In this document: in pieces, positions 51,281-60,628 of the stretch
Numbering within the stretch: the first letter of the stretch is position 1
Layout: each line of letters begins with the position of its first letter
DNA from: an uncultured Rothia sp.
Lineage (GTDB): Bacteria; Actinomycetota; Actinomycetes; Actinomycetales; Micrococcaceae
Length of the DNA: 64,000 nt
Reading direction: 5' to 3'
NCBI GenBank assembly: GCA_946221065.1
Contig: CAMIIO010000007.1
Location: forward strand, 1-64,000
Notes under the pieces: model-generated
Database searches by the model: none
What the model was told of the DNA's origin: nothing
Seen by the model: only the letters and a program-made list of their open reading frames with translations
Translations under genes and position numbers: made by a program

Positions 51281-52756
51281 GTGGGAAACGAATCCATCAT
51301 TGAGCAACGCTGGGCTGAAACAAGAGATACTCGCACTTGGCAGCCCAAGATTGTTGCCGCACTCAATCTAGGGGATCTATTAGCGATCACCTTCACTATT
51401 GTTATCGCACACATCATCAGCTTTGGCTTCCAAGACGCCAGCGTTCTCGGGCGCCATGAGTCTGAATGGAACTACAGCGCCACCGGCATTGTCATTGGTA
51501 TTCTCTGGTTTATATCGCTAGAGATCGCGAATTCTCGCAATATTCGCTATCTCGGTCAGGGTAATGACGAATACCGGCTGGTTAATAAAGCAACCACCTA
51601 TTTTTTCTGCGCGCTTGCTATTTTCTCGTACATAACCACTATCGACTTTGCGCGCGCTTACGTTCTTGTTGCGTACCCGATTGGTCTGCTCACGCTTTTA
51701 GTGGAGCGCTGGTGTTTGCGCCGGTATCTAGTACGCTGGCGCAATAAGGGACGCGCGCTCACCCGCGTGATGGTTATTTCAGACACCGAATCAGGTGCGC
51801 ATCTTTACGACACTCTCTATGGGGCTCAGCAGTCCGGTCTGAGTCCGGTAGCTTTTTATCTGCCCGGTTTTGAGCCGGGTACCACCATCGAAGGTTACGA
51901 CGTTCCGGTTCTGGGGTACAGCACGGATTCCCGTGAAATTTTAGATATATGCCGAGACAACAATATTCACGCCGTAGCAGTTTCGTCCGGTCACAGGCTG
52001 ACCCCCAAGCAGTTACGCGCACTGGGGTGGGATCTAGCCGCCGGGCATGTGAAGCTCATTATGGCTCCCGCTATGACCGATATTGCCGGTCCGCGCATCC
52101 GAACTCAGCCGCTTAACGGCGTCCCTCTCATCCACGTCTCCACTCCGCGTATGGAAGGTTTCTCTGCCTTCGTCAAGCGCTCTGTTGACATCCTGGCTTC
52201 CGGGTTCGGGCTGATTTTGCTCTCTCCACTATTGCTGGTTGTGGGGTTGATTGTAAAATCCGACGGCGGCCCTATCTTCTTCCTTCAGGAACGCATAGGT
52301 TACCGCGGTCGCCCCTTCCACATGGTGAAGTTCCGTTCCATGGTAACGAACGCCGAGGAGCTCAAAAAAGAACTCATGGATCAAAACGAGGGCAACGGAA
52401 TCTTGTTTAAAATGGCCGATGACCCGCGTATCACTAAAATCGGCAAGTTCATCCGCAAGTATTCCATTGATGAGCTCCCTCAGCTCTGGAATGTATTGGT
52501 TGGTGATATGTCACTGGTAGGACCGCGCCCGCCGCTGGAATCGGAAGTTGAGCAATATGAGGAGGAGGCGTACCGTCGTCTACTCGTTAAACCCGGAATT
52601 ACTGGACTGTGGCAGGTTTCGGGCCGCTCGGATCTTTCCTGGGAAGAGTCCATCCGCTTGGATCTCTACTATGTAGAAAACTGGTCCGTGGTGGGTGACC
52701 TCGTGATTCTTTTCCGCACGGTTCGTGCCGTATTCGCCCAGGAGGGTGCTTACTAA
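51281..52756 (+). CDS. Polyprenyl-phosphate sugar-1-phosphate transferase (WcaJ/WbaP family)
   Basis: 491 residues from GTG 51281, with AAGGGGA 9 bases upstream. Five helices: four in residues about 28-155 and one at about 297-322, with a Rossmann-like domain between. The C-terminal catalytic domain has KRSVDILASGFGLILLSPLL, FHMVKFRSMVTNAEE, KYSIDELPQLWNVLVGDMSL, VGPRPPLESEVEQY and PGITGLWQVSGRS. It starts exopolysaccharide or glycan repeat synthesis on undecaprenyl phosphate. No other polysaccharide gene is next to it. Confidence 0.95.
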   Translation: MGNESIIEQRWAETRDTRTWQPKIVAALNLGDLLAITFTIVIAHIISFGFQDASVLGRHESEWNYSATGIVIGILWFISLEIANSRNIRYLGQGNDEYRLVNKATTYFFCALAIFSYITTIDFARAYVLVAYPIGLLTLLVERWCLRRYLVRWRNKGRALTRVMVISDTESGAHLYDTLYGAQQSGLSPVAFYLPGFEPGTTIEGYDVPVLGYSTDSREILDICRDNNIHAVAVSSGHRLTPKQLRALGWDLAAGHVKLIMAPAMTDIAGPRIRTQPLNGVPLIHVSTPRMEGFSAFVKRSVDILASGFGLILLSPLLLVVGLIVKSDGGPIFFLQERIGYRGRPFHMVKFRSMVTNAEELKKELMDQNEGNGILFKMADDPRITKIGKFIRKYSIDELPQLWNVLVGDMSLVGPRPPLESEVEQYEEEAYRRLLVKPGITGLWQVSGRSDLSWEESIRLDLYYVENWSVVGDLVILFRTVRAVFAQEGAY

Positions 52757-52770
52757 AACCGCTATGGCAG

Positions 52771-52805
52771 CAAAACCCCGCAATCCTTCACCGATTGCGG
52801 GGTTT
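52771..52805. terminator. Bidirectional intrinsic terminator
   Basis: AAAACCCCGCAATC (52771-52784) and GATTGCGGGGTTTT (52792-52805) form a perfect 14-pair stem with a seven-base loop between the sugar-transferase gene and the convergent nnrD. Confidence 0.93.
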
Positions 52806-52832
52806 TGTGTACGCCACAACTTCTGCGATGGG

Positions 52833-54422
52833 TTAACGAGCACCGGGGTCAAGCACATCAGAAATTGTCTCGGCTATCCGTTCAGCTACCGCGCTCGGGG
52901 GCACCGGCCCCTGTTTCTCATGCCCGTGAATGTCCAGGGCAGCCTGCTGGTGAACGCTCACCGCGAGCGCAGCTAATTGAACCTGGCTATGCGTATCTAT
53001 GCGAAGATCACCAGGGTTCTGGCTTCGTTCCTGCGCTCCATAGGCTTGTGCAAGAATTGCTCCCAGAATTCCGGTGAGGGTATCCCCGCTCCCTGCCGTT
53101 GCCAGCCACGGAGTTTCTCCTGGCACGCTCAGGGTATAACCATCCGGTGCGGCGATTAGGGTTACGGGCCCTTTCAGGAGTACGACGGCACCGCTCAGCT
53201 TTGCCGCGTGCTGACCCCATGTGAGTGGCTCCTTCTCGATCTCTTCTCGGGTGGGTGCTTCTTCTAGTCCGTCTTCTTCCCATCGTTTGGTGTCGAGAGC
53301 ACTCAGCCATTGAAGAAACGTTTGGAGTTCTCCGGCGTGTGGAGTCAGTATTTTTCCTGGCGGTAGGGGGCCGTTCACGCCTATCCAGCGGGCGGCAGGT
53401 TCTATTGCTGCGGCGTCAAGCACGGCGGGAGTAGCGGTGTGCAGGGTAAAGTCTAAGGCTCGTTCGCGGGCGTCTCCGGTGGCGCCGGAGCCGGCTGCCC
53501 AAACTTGTACTCTGAGCTGCTCTGGATCTTCGGTAGTACAGACCACCTCGGGCGAGTGGAGCTGCACCTGGAGATTAAGCATGCTGGTGCCCACAAAACG
53601 CACCATGCCGCACCCGGTATTGACGGCGGCACGTGTGCTCATGAGTGCCGCTCCAGGGTAGTCCTCACTACCGCAGATGATGCCGACGACGCCGCGCGTA
53701 TACTTGTGGTCGGTAAAAGTGGGTGCGGGGTAGAGTTCTGCCCGGTCTGCTTTGTCAAGCCGAGATAGGGCGGGAGATTCAGCGGCTAGCTCTTTCTCTA
53801 GTCCCAGTGAATCCACAACGATTGTTCCGCAGTAGTTCGCGGCGGGGGTTAGAAATGCTACTTTCCTGCCGATAAAGCTCACCGTGGTATGTGCTCGAAG
53901 TACGGGTGGATGAATGTGTCCGGTGCTGGAATCTATACCCGAGGGCATATCGCAGGCTACGACCTGTGGGAAGTCCTCTCCCCTGCCCTCTTGCTGCTCG
54001 CTGAGGTATGCCACGATTTCTTGGGCTTTACCTCGCAGAGCACCGCGAGCACCGGTGCCAAGGATCCCGTCGATTATCAGGTCAACGTCGTCAAGATTTT
54101 CCGGGAGCCTGGGTGTCAGTTCCCCGCCAGCGTCTTGGAAGGCTGTTACGGCATCATGGTTCCAAGAATCGGCCACGGCTAGTGCTTGTACCTGGCAACC
54201 GTTATTGGCAAGACGAGCTCCGGCGTAGAGCGTATCTGCCCCGTTATTGCCCGAGCCAATCAGCAGAAGAATGCGTGGGGTTGCGCTGTGTTCCACCAGT
54301 CTCGCGCACTCCTGGGCTAACCGGGTTGCCGCCGCTTGCATCAGGTGCCCGTCATACTCCGGTGCAGAGACAATGGGTTCCTCGACTTTGCGGATAGTTT
54401 CAGCGGTGTAGGCGTGGATCAT
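52833..54422 (-). CDS. nnrD: Bifunctional NAD(P)H-hydrate epimerase / dehydratase
   Basis: About 529 residues from ATG 54422, which has AGGAGG 6 bases upstream and overlaps the acpS stop (ATGA). The N-terminal YjeF epimerase domain has LLLIGSGNNGADTLYAGARL and ACDMPSGID. The C-terminal ADP-dependent dehydratase (ribokinase-like) has ILTPHAGELQTF and TAGSGDTLTGILGAILAQAY. It repairs hydrated NADH and NADPH. Confidence 0.95.
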   Translation of the reverse strand: MIHAYTAETIRKVEEPIVSAPEYDGHLMQAAATRLAQECARLVEHSATPRILLLIGSGNNGADTLYAGARLANNGCQVQALAVADSWNHDAVTAFQDAGGELTPRLPENLDDVDLIIDGILGTGARGALRGKAQEIVAYLSEQQEGRGEDFPQVVACDMPSGIDSSTGHIHPPVLRAHTTVSFIGRKVAFLTPAANYCGTIVVDSLGLEKELAAESPALSRLDKADRAELYPAPTFTDHKYTRGVVGIICGSEDYPGAALMSTRAAVNTGCGMVRFVGTSMLNLQVQLHSPEVVCTTEDPEQLRVQVWAAGSGATGDARERALDFTLHTATPAVLDAAAIEPAARWIGVNGPLPPGKILTPHAGELQTFLQWLSALDTKRWEEDGLEEAPTREEIEKEPLTWGQHAAKLSGAVVLLKGPVTLIAAPDGYTLSVPGETPWLATAGSGDTLTGILGAILAQAYGAQERSQNPGDLRIDTHSQVQLAALAVSVHQQAALDIHGHEKQGPVPPSAVAERIAETISDVLDPGAR

Positions 54423-54892
54423 GGACAACCTCCTGGCAGATTCTTTTGGGCAAAATATAGTTCCAGACTAGCGGAGTCCGCAGCATGAATTTGGAACCCT
54501 TCACAATCCAGCTCATGTAGGCGTAATAGTTCTGTTTCGCTCAGCGATTCAGCAGTTACGGTGGCAATAGCTACCGGGTCGTCATGGGTAATACTGAGGT
54601 GCCAGCGGTTAATCCCTAGCTGAGCGGCACGTTCAGCTACCGTCCCTGTGGTAACAATGCGGGGTACTCCTGCAGCGGTATTTTCTATCCAGCAATGCTG
54701 CCACACCATGCCCTCCGGCGCTCGAAGCGCTTTAGCCACCGCTTCCTTAGCGGCAAAACGTGCGGCGAGAGAGCGCAGGGGCTTAGCGCGCTCATGTTCC
54801 ACAAAAACCCGCTGCGCTAAAGAAGGTGTCCGTTCGAGGGTTTCGGCAAAACGTTCGATATTCACCACGTCCACGCCTGTCCCGATAATCAT
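54419..54892 (-). CDS. acpS: Holo-acyl-carrier-protein synthase
   Basis: 157 residues. GTGVDVVNIERF (about 4-15) and RFAAKEAVAKALRAP (about 46-60) are the two metal/CoA motifs of AcpS-type phosphopantetheinyl transferases, which load the prosthetic group on ACP. The last 40 residues are an extension. Pairing with nnrD is typical of actinobacteria. Confidence 0.95.
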   Translation of the reverse strand: MIIGTGVDVVNIERFAETLERTPSLAQRVFVEHERAKPLRSLAARFAAKEAVAKALRAPEGMVWQHCWIENTAAGVPRIVTTGTVAERAAQLGINRWHLSITHDDPVAIATVTAESLSETELLRLHELDCEGFQIHAADSASLELYFAQKNLPGGCP

Positions 54893-54931
54893 CTTTTCTC
54901 TTTCGGTAGAAAAACAGCAGTAGAAAGTAGC

Positions 54932-54962
54932 AGAGGACGCACCGTTATACGGTACGTCCTCT
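54932..54962 (-). terminator. Hairpin between glmS and acpS
   Basis: AGAGGACG-C-ACCGT-TAT-ACGGT-A-CGTCCTCT: 13 pairs with one C/A mismatch and a three-base loop. On the minus strand it follows the glmS stop by 66 bases and is followed about 20 bases later by GTTTTTC. Confidence 0.7.
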
Positions 54963-55028
54963 AAAGCTATTGATTATCAATCTGCGCCCCATGAGCTAAC
55001 TCAGCTTATGGAGCCCAGCTCACAATCT

Positions 55029-56912
55029 TTACTCCACGGTCACAGACTTTGCCAGGTTACGGGGCTGGTCAATGTCCAAGCCCTTCGCACCGGCAAGTGC
55101 GCACGCAAAAATCTGCAGTGGAACGGTAGCCAACAGTGGTTGCAGCAAAGCGGGGCACTGCGGGTAGCTAATCACGTGGTTGGCGTAAGGCACAACTGCC
55201 TCATCGCCTTCTTCAGCGATTACTAAGGTGACGGCGCCACGGGCACGAATTTCCTGGATGTTGGAAACAACCTTAGCGTGCAGGGAATCACGGCCACGGG
55301 GTGAAGGCACTACGATGAATACAGGCTGGCCTTCTTCAACAAGCGCAATCGGACCATGCTTGAGCTCGCCAGCGGCAAAGCCTTCTGCATGTAGGTAAGC
55401 GATTTCCTTCAGCTTCAGCGCGCCTTCGAGTGCTACGGGGTAGCCTACGTGACGACCGAGGAAGAGCACGGAGTCGGCGTCCTTCATGGACACTCCAAGG
55501 TCCTGAATCTGCTTCTCGTTATCCAAAATGCTCTGGATTTTCTCGGGAATAGCCTGCAGTTCTTCAAGAACCTGCTGGATCTCGTCCTTGTACATATTGC
55601 CGCGTAGCTGTGCCAGGTACAGACCGAGTAGATACGCTGCGGCAATCTGAGAGAGGAATGCTTTGGTGGAAGCCACGGCAATCTCGGGTCCGGCGTGGGT
55701 GTACAGCGCAGCATCAGACTCGCGAGGCAAGGTGGAGCCGGTGGTGTTACAAATCGACACAACCTTCGCGCCCTGTTCCTGTGCGTGACGAACGGCCATG
55801 AGGGTATCCATCGTCTCACCGGACTGGGAGAGGGATACCACCAGGGTCTTTTCGTTCACAATGGGATCACGGTAGCGGAACTCGTGTGCAAGTTCTACCT
55901 CGGTGGGGATACGGCACCAGTGCTCAATTGCGTAGCGTGCTACGTGGCCGGCGTAAGCGGCAGTACCGCAAGCAACCACAATAATTTTGTCGATGGAGCG
56001 CAGAACGGCGTCGTCAATCTTCAACTCGTCAAGAGTGAGGTTGCCGTTTTCGTCAAAACGACCCAGCAGGGTGTCCCGCACAGCGGCGGGCTGCTCGTGA
56101 ATTTCCTTTTCCATAAAGGAGTTGAAGCCGCCCTTTTCAGCTGCTGCTGCATCCCACTCGATGGTGTAAGGCTTTCCTTCAGCGGAGTTACCGTCGAAGT
56201 CAATGATGGTGTAATCGTTCGCGGTGATGGTCACGATCTGATCCTGACCCATTTCCACGGCGCTCTTGGTGTAGTCGATAAAGCCGGAGACGTCGGAGCC
56301 AAGGAAGTTCTCGTTCTCGCCTAGACCAATAACCAACGGAGAGTTACGGCGGGTTGCTACCACGCGATCCGGGACGTCGGCGTGAACGGCAAGAATGGTG
56401 AACGCGCCTTCTAGACGGTTAGAAGCCAGACGGATCGCCTCGGTGAGGTCCTTGTTTTCCATCTTGCTGTAGATGCTACCAATGAGGAAAGCAGCTACTT
56501 CGGTATCGGTTTCGGAGGTGAATTCCACGCCTTCTGCCAAGAGTTCGGCACGAAGTTCTGCAAAGTTTTCGATAATGCCGTTGTGAACAACTGCCAGGCG
56601 GCCATTGTCTGCAACATGCGGGTGAGCGTTAACATCGGTGGGACCGCCGTGAGTTGCCCAACGGGTGTGTCCAATACCAATGTTTGACTTTGAAATAGGA
56701 TTGGCCTCAACCTCTTGAGCGAGGTTCTTGAGCTTGCCCGCTTTTTTACGGTACTCAATACCTTCCTCGCCAATAACGGCAACGCCAGCGGAGTCATAGC
56801 CACGGTATTCCTGACGGCGCAAGCCTTCCAGAAGCACATCGTAGGCGCTATGAGCAAATTCTTTACCGTCCGGGGTATGACCCAGACCTATGTATCCAAC
56901 AATTCCACACAT
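55029..56912 (-). CDS. glmS: Glutamine-fructose-6-phosphate aminotransferase
   Basis: 627 residues from ATG 56912. The start is fixed by the family: Cys2 is the N-terminal nucleophile in MCGIVGYIG; the open frame to 57155 is non-coding. Glutaminase motifs GHTRWATHG and VVHNGIIENF, two SIS domains (VVACGTAAYAGHVARYAIE, LSQSGETMDT) and the end QPRNLAKSVTVE are all present. It makes glucosamine-6-phosphate for peptidoglycan and mycothiol. Divergent from coaA. Confidence 0.98.
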   Translation of the reverse strand: MCGIVGYIGLGHTPDGKEFAHSAYDVLLEGLRRQEYRGYDSAGVAVIGEEGIEYRKKAGKLKNLAQEVEANPISKSNIGIGHTRWATHGGPTDVNAHPHVADNGRLAVVHNGIIENFAELRAELLAEGVEFTSETDTEVAAFLIGSIYSKMENKDLTEAIRLASNRLEGAFTILAVHADVPDRVVATRRNSPLVIGLGENENFLGSDVSGFIDYTKSAVEMGQDQIVTITANDYTIIDFDGNSAEGKPYTIEWDAAAAEKGGFNSFMEKEIHEQPAAVRDTLLGRFDENGNLTLDELKIDDAVLRSIDKIIVVACGTAAYAGHVARYAIEHWCRIPTEVELAHEFRYRDPIVNEKTLVVSLSQSGETMDTLMAVRHAQEQGAKVVSICNTTGSTLPRESDAALYTHAGPEIAVASTKAFLSQIAAAYLLGLYLAQLRGNMYKDEIQQVLEELQAIPEKIQSILDNEKQIQDLGVSMKDADSVLFLGRHVGYPVALEGALKLKEIAYLHAEGFAAGELKHGPIALVEEGQPVFIVVPSPRGRDSLHAKVVSNIQEIRARGAVTLVIAEEGDEAVVPYANHVISYPQCPALLQPLLATVPLQIFACALAGAKGLDIDQPRNLAKSVTVE

Positions 56913-57072
56913 GTTGCCAATAATACCTGAGGGGACAGGTTCTGCGGCGATACCACTCCCTATACACCCTGTTAGGGGACATATTGCTTTTATCTCAGTA
57001 TTCTTGTCCGTGTGTCCTGAACTACCGTCACGAATGCAAGATTCTTCCAGACTTGTTATTAGACTCAATACA

Positions 57073-58029
57073 ATGAGTTCTTCTTCATTATTGGCAAAGC
57101 ATTCGCCGTTTATTGAGCTTGACCGTGAGACCTGGTCACGGCTTGCCTCAGCCATTGAAGTACCGTTAAGCGCGCAGGAAATTGCCGATCTTCGCGGTCT
57201 GGGTGAAACCCTCGATGTAGATGAAGTCCAGCAGGTGTATTTGCCGCTCTCGCGTTTGCTGAACCTTTACGTCAATGCCACGAGCTCGCTGAACCACATG
57301 ACCAATGATTTTTTGGGCGTTTCTCAGCGCCGAGTACCTTTTATTATCGGTGTTGCGGGCTCGGTAGCAGCGGGCAAGTCTACCACCGCACGCATTTTGC
57401 AGGCACTGTTACGCCGTTGGCCCTCCACCCCCAATGTTCAGCTGGTGACCACCGATGGTTTTCTTTACCCCAATGCGGAGTTGGAACAGCGCGGCATTAT
57501 GGATCGCAAAGGTTTCCCCGAGTCCTACGATAGACGGGCGCTCTTGCGTTTTGTTTCGGAAATCAAGTCCGGTTCACCCCGAGTAACCGCACCCAAGTAT
57601 TCGCATTTTTATTACGACATCATGCCCGGGGAAAAGATCGAGGTCACCTCTCCCGATGTGCTCATCCTCGAAGGACTCAACGTTCTGGCACCGGCAAAAA
57701 CCGGAGCAGGAGACAAAGCCGCCCTTTCGCTCAGCGACTTTTTCGATTTTTCCATTTACGTCGATGCCAAACGCGCAGATATCGAACGCTGGTATATCAA
57801 CCGCTTTTTATCCTTGCGAGATTCTGCATTTCAGAACCCCGATTCACACTTTAACCGGTACGCAGACCTTTCTGATGCAGAAGCGAAGGAACTCGCTCAT
57901 TCCATTTGGAAGACCATCAATGAACCTAACCTCTTAGAAAATGTGCAACCTACTCGCGGGCGCGCAAAACTTATTTTATCGAAGGATGCGAACCACAAAA
58001 TCAATCGCGTGCTCCTAAGAAAGAACTAA
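57073..58029 (+). CDS. coaA: Type I pantothenate kinase
   Basis: 318 residues from ATG 57073, which matches the length of type I enzymes; the open frame from 56890 overlaps the glmS start and is not family-like upstream. P-loop GVAGSVAAGKSTTARILQAL at about residues 91-110, then LVTTDGFLYPNAELE and MDRKGFPESYD. It phosphorylates pantothenate, the first step to CoA. Followed 5 bases later by the VanY-like gene. Confidence 0.97.
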   Translation: MSSSSLLAKHSPFIELDRETWSRLASAIEVPLSAQEIADLRGLGETLDVDEVQQVYLPLSRLLNLYVNATSSLNHMTNDFLGVSQRRVPFIIGVAGSVAAGKSTTARILQALLRRWPSTPNVQLVTTDGFLYPNAELEQRGIMDRKGFPESYDRRALLRFVSEIKSGSPRVTAPKYSHFYYDIMPGEKIEVTSPDVLILEGLNVLAPAKTGAGDKAALSLSDFFDFSIYVDAKRADIERWYINRFLSLRDSAFQNPDSHFNRYADLSDAEAKELAHSIWKTINEPNLLENVQPTRGRAKLILSKDANHKINRVLLRKN

Positions 58030-58034
58030 TTGTT

Positions 58035-58793
58035 ATGAAAACTTCCCCCGGTTATTCACGTCGCGCCGTTTTAGCGGCGGGAACAGCATGGGCCCTGTGC
58101 GGCTGCGCTTCACATTCAACGAGCCCCGTAGAGAACTCAGATTCAACGCCCAGCGCAACTTCTAGCACCGTCGTGCCCAGCTCTCCCCCTGCGACACCGT
58201 CAAGTAGTCCCAGCGCTCACATCGATCGCAGCGCTCCGGAATCACTCGGTGTACTCGTCAATAAACATCACCCGATGAATCCGCAAAACTGGGCTCCTGC
58301 CGACTTAGTGAATTTCTCCGGTGTGCAGCTCCGTGCCGAGGCGGCAGAAGCAGCAAGCAAACTTTTTGCTGCGGCCTCGGAAACAGGTCTTGCGCTCAAG
58401 GCACTCAGTGGGTTCCGTTCTTTTGAAACACAGCAGCAGACCTACCAGCACTGGGTAAGTACGCAGGGCCAGGAGCACGCCGACGTCGCTTCAGCCCGTC
58501 CGGGGTACTCGGAGCATCAAACAGGATTGGCAATGGATATTGGCACCGGATCGGGCTGTGATCTGCAGGTGTGCTTTGCACAGACACCCGAGGCACAGTG
58601 GCTGGCAGAGAATGCCTACCGTTTCGGGTTTATCCTGCGCTTCCCTTATTGGCAGCATGAGGTCACCGGATATTGGTTTGAGTCCTGGCATTACCGCTAT
58701 TTAGGAGTTGACGAAGCACATCGCTATCGTGACTCTACAGCGAAGTCCCTTGAAGAGTTTTGGGGCGCGGACTCCGCGCCAAACTACCTCTAA
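58035..58793 (+). CDS. VanY-type D-Ala-D-Ala carboxypeptidase lipoprotein
   Basis: 252 residues. The N-terminus carries a twin-arginine-like signal (YSRRAVLAAG) ending in a lipobox LCGC near residues 22-25. A Ser/Pro/Thr-rich linker follows (about 30-65). The peptidase M15B core has LSGFRSFETQQQTYQHW, GYSEHQTGLAMDIG (zinc His and Asp) and WFESWHYRYLG (third zinc ligand and catalytic Glu). It trims terminal D-Ala of peptidoglycan precursors in the wall. Probably co-transcribed with coaA. Confidence 0.93.
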   Translation: MKTSPGYSRRAVLAAGTAWALCGCASHSTSPVENSDSTPSATSSTVVPSSPPATPSSSPSAHIDRSAPESLGVLVNKHHPMNPQNWAPADLVNFSGVQLRAEAAEAASKLFAAASETGLALKALSGFRSFETQQQTYQHWVSTQGQEHADVASARPGYSEHQTGLAMDIGTGSGCDLQVCFAQTPEAQWLAENAYRFGFILRFPYWQHEVTGYWFESWHYRYLGVDEAHRYRDSTAKSLEEFWGADSAPNYL

Positions 58794-58798
58794 AAGGC

Positions 58799-58850
58799 TT
58801 GATATATGGCGAAACCCCGTACTCATGTACGGGGTTTCGCCATATATCAA
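58799..58850. terminator. Perfect 24-pair hairpin between the VanY and mscL genes
   Basis: Arms 58799-58822 and 58827-58850 are perfect complements with a TCAT loop. The core is GGCGAAACCCCGTAC / GTACGGGGTTTCGCC with an AT-rich base (TTGATATAT / ATATATCAA). It begins 5 bases after the vanY stop and lies between convergent genes. It is longer than needed for termination. Confidence 0.9.
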
Positions 58851-58877
58851 CCGATAAAACTTTACCGAGAAGAAACT

Positions 58878-59255
58878 TTACTTAGCTGCCAAGGAATCGC
58901 GAATTTCCTTGAGCAGAACAATCTGGGGATCTTCCTCTTCGGCTTCGGGATCAAGTCCGAGCTTGCGAGCGCGACGCTCATTGAGGGTATTAATAGGCAT
59001 AACGATGCAGAAGTACACTGCAGCGGCAATGAGCAGGAAGTTCACAACAGCGGTGAGGAAAACGCCGATTTTAACCTGGCCAAAGACAAAAAATTCGTCA
59101 AAGGAGGGGGAACCAACCAGCATAGAAATGGCGGGCATAATTACGCTCTCAACAAGAGCGTTAACAACGGCGGTGAATGCGCCACCGATGATCAAACCAA
59201 CAGCGAGGTCAATGACATTACCTCGGGTAATAAATTCTTTAAATCCACTAAGCAT
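58878..59255 (-). CDS. mscL: Large-conductance mechanosensitive channel
   Basis: 125 residues. N-terminal FKEFITRGNVIDLAVGLIIGGAF contains the S1 helix and pore TM1; TM2 is VVNFLLIAAAVYFCIVMPIN. The C-terminal helix ends in LLKEIRDSLA, as in the family. It opens at high membrane tension to release solutes. Confidence 0.97.
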   Translation of the reverse strand: MLSGFKEFITRGNVIDLAVGLIIGGAFTAVVNALVESVIMPAISMLVGSPSFDEFFVFGQVKIGVFLTAVVNFLLIAAAVYFCIVMPINTLNERRARKLGLDPEAEEEDPQIVLLKEIRDSLAAK

Positions 59256-59409
59256 AGTTCCAAGAATAGTCTTGCCTAGACAGAATAGGAATCTCTTCCG
59301 AACTTATTTTCTCAATCAACCAAGTGCATTTGCTCACATGTAAAATTATGCAGTACCTGTCTGCATTTTTTGACAGTACTTTCTTCGCAGAAATAATAAT
59401 TTAAAAATA

Positions 59410-59452
59410 AGGCATGGGTGCCCTCCCATTATGAGGGAAGGCACCCATGCCT
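59410..59452 (-). terminator. Intrinsic terminator of the mannitol operon
   Basis: AGGCATGGGTGCC-CTCCC pairs with GAGGG-AA-GGCACCCATGCCT around a five-base loop (59410-59452). On the minus strand it follows mtlD by 20 bases and ends in TTATTTTTAAATT. Confidence 0.92.
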
Positions 59453-59471
59453 AGTCAGTAGGTTTCTAAGT

Positions 59472-60626
59472 TTATGCCTGTACTACTCGCTGAAAAGTTG
59501 CCACCAGATCAGCATAGAGCGGATGACCGCTCTCAATTCCGGTAAGTTCGGTAACAGTGGTGTCTAACTCTGCAGAGCCGTCTTTGACCGCCGCTAATTT
59601 AGCCTGCAGCTCTACAGCCTCAGGGTCTTCCGCAACATCAAATCTCAGCAGCGCTTCAACCGCGGCGAGCAAACCGGAGGTGGATTCACCCATCTCAGCA
59701 AGCTCGGCAGCGGGACCGATAAAACGCTCGTGTCGGCTAACCTTACGCAACGGCGCACGCCCCACACGTTCGGTAGTATCGGGCAATGAGGGATTGGCAA
59801 AGCGGTTAAGAATCTTCTCCACATAACCCTGCTGAACCTCGGGAGCAAAACCAAATTTACGAACCACTAGGTTCTTGGTCTCCGCAAGTGCGCCAGCCAC
59901 TTTCGCGTGAATCTCTTCATTCTCCAGCGCATCGGAGAGCTTAGAAATGCCCGACTCATAGCCAAAGTAAGCGGTGGTCGCATGACCGGTGTTGACGGTA
60001 AACAGCTTACGGGTGATGTACGGTGCAAGGTCATCTACCCAGGTAGCACCGGGAATATCCAGTGGTTTACCCCCAAACGGACCGGTTTCAATGGCCCATT
60101 CATAGTAGTTCTCCACGGTAACATCCAGGCCCTGACCGGGTGCTTGGTTAGGCACAATACGGTCAACTGCGGTATTTGTAAAGATTGCCACCTGATCGGC
60201 GTCGGCAAAGTGTGCGCGCACGGCCTCAGCTAGCCCGTCGGTTGCGTTAATGGCATTCTCACAAGCCATAATTGCAACCTTGCCTTCGGTGCCAATCTCC
60301 GCGCGCCGGCGTAGACCCTCAGCAATATTTACTGCCACAAACTTCAACACGGTCGGCCCTACAGCGGTAGTCACGACGTCGGCGGTAGCAATGGCCTCGG
60401 TCAGAGCCTCGGGGTCCTGAGCCGAGTTAATGCCGGAGAACCCAGAAATTTCGATATCTTTAGGATCCGAACCGACCTCATGAACGATGTAAGAATCTGC
60501 AGAGTTGAGTGCATCAATCAGTTCAGCGTTGACGTCGGAGAACACCAGATCATAACCGGCTTCTTTAAGAAGTACTCCCACAAAACCGCGTCCGATGTTT
60601 CCTGCGCCAAAATGTACTGCCTTCAT
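59472..60626 (-). CDS. mtlD: Mannitol-1-phosphate 5-dehydrogenase
   Basis: 384 residues. The N-terminal HFGAGNIGRGFVGVLL is the NAD-binding motif; IVPNQ and HATTAYFGYESG (catalytic-domain Lys/His region) follow. It oxidises mannitol-1-phosphate to fructose-6-phosphate. It starts 2 bases after the mtlA stop, giving the simple operon mtlA-mtlD. Confidence 0.97.
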   Translation of the reverse strand: MKAVHFGAGNIGRGFVGVLLKEAGYDLVFSDVNAELIDALNSADSYIVHEVGSDPKDIEISGFSGINSAQDPEALTEAIATADVVTTAVGPTVLKFVAVNIAEGLRRRAEIGTEGKVAIMACENAINATDGLAEAVRAHFADADQVAIFTNTAVDRIVPNQAPGQGLDVTVENYYEWAIETGPFGGKPLDIPGATWVDDLAPYITRKLFTVNTGHATTAYFGYESGISKLSDALENEEIHAKVAGALAETKNLVVRKFGFAPEVQQGYVEKILNRFANPSLPDTTERVGRAPLRKVSRHERFIGPAAELAEMGESTSGLLAAVEALLRFDVAEDPEAVELQAKLAAVKDGSAELDTTVTELTGIESGHPLYADLVATFQRVVQA

Positions 60627-60628
60627 GG

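Noticed and set aside
56913..57155. 81-codon N-terminal extension of GlmS
   Set aside because: GlmS requires Cys2 at its N-terminus, so the start is 56912; the extension overlaps the coaA promoter and gene start.
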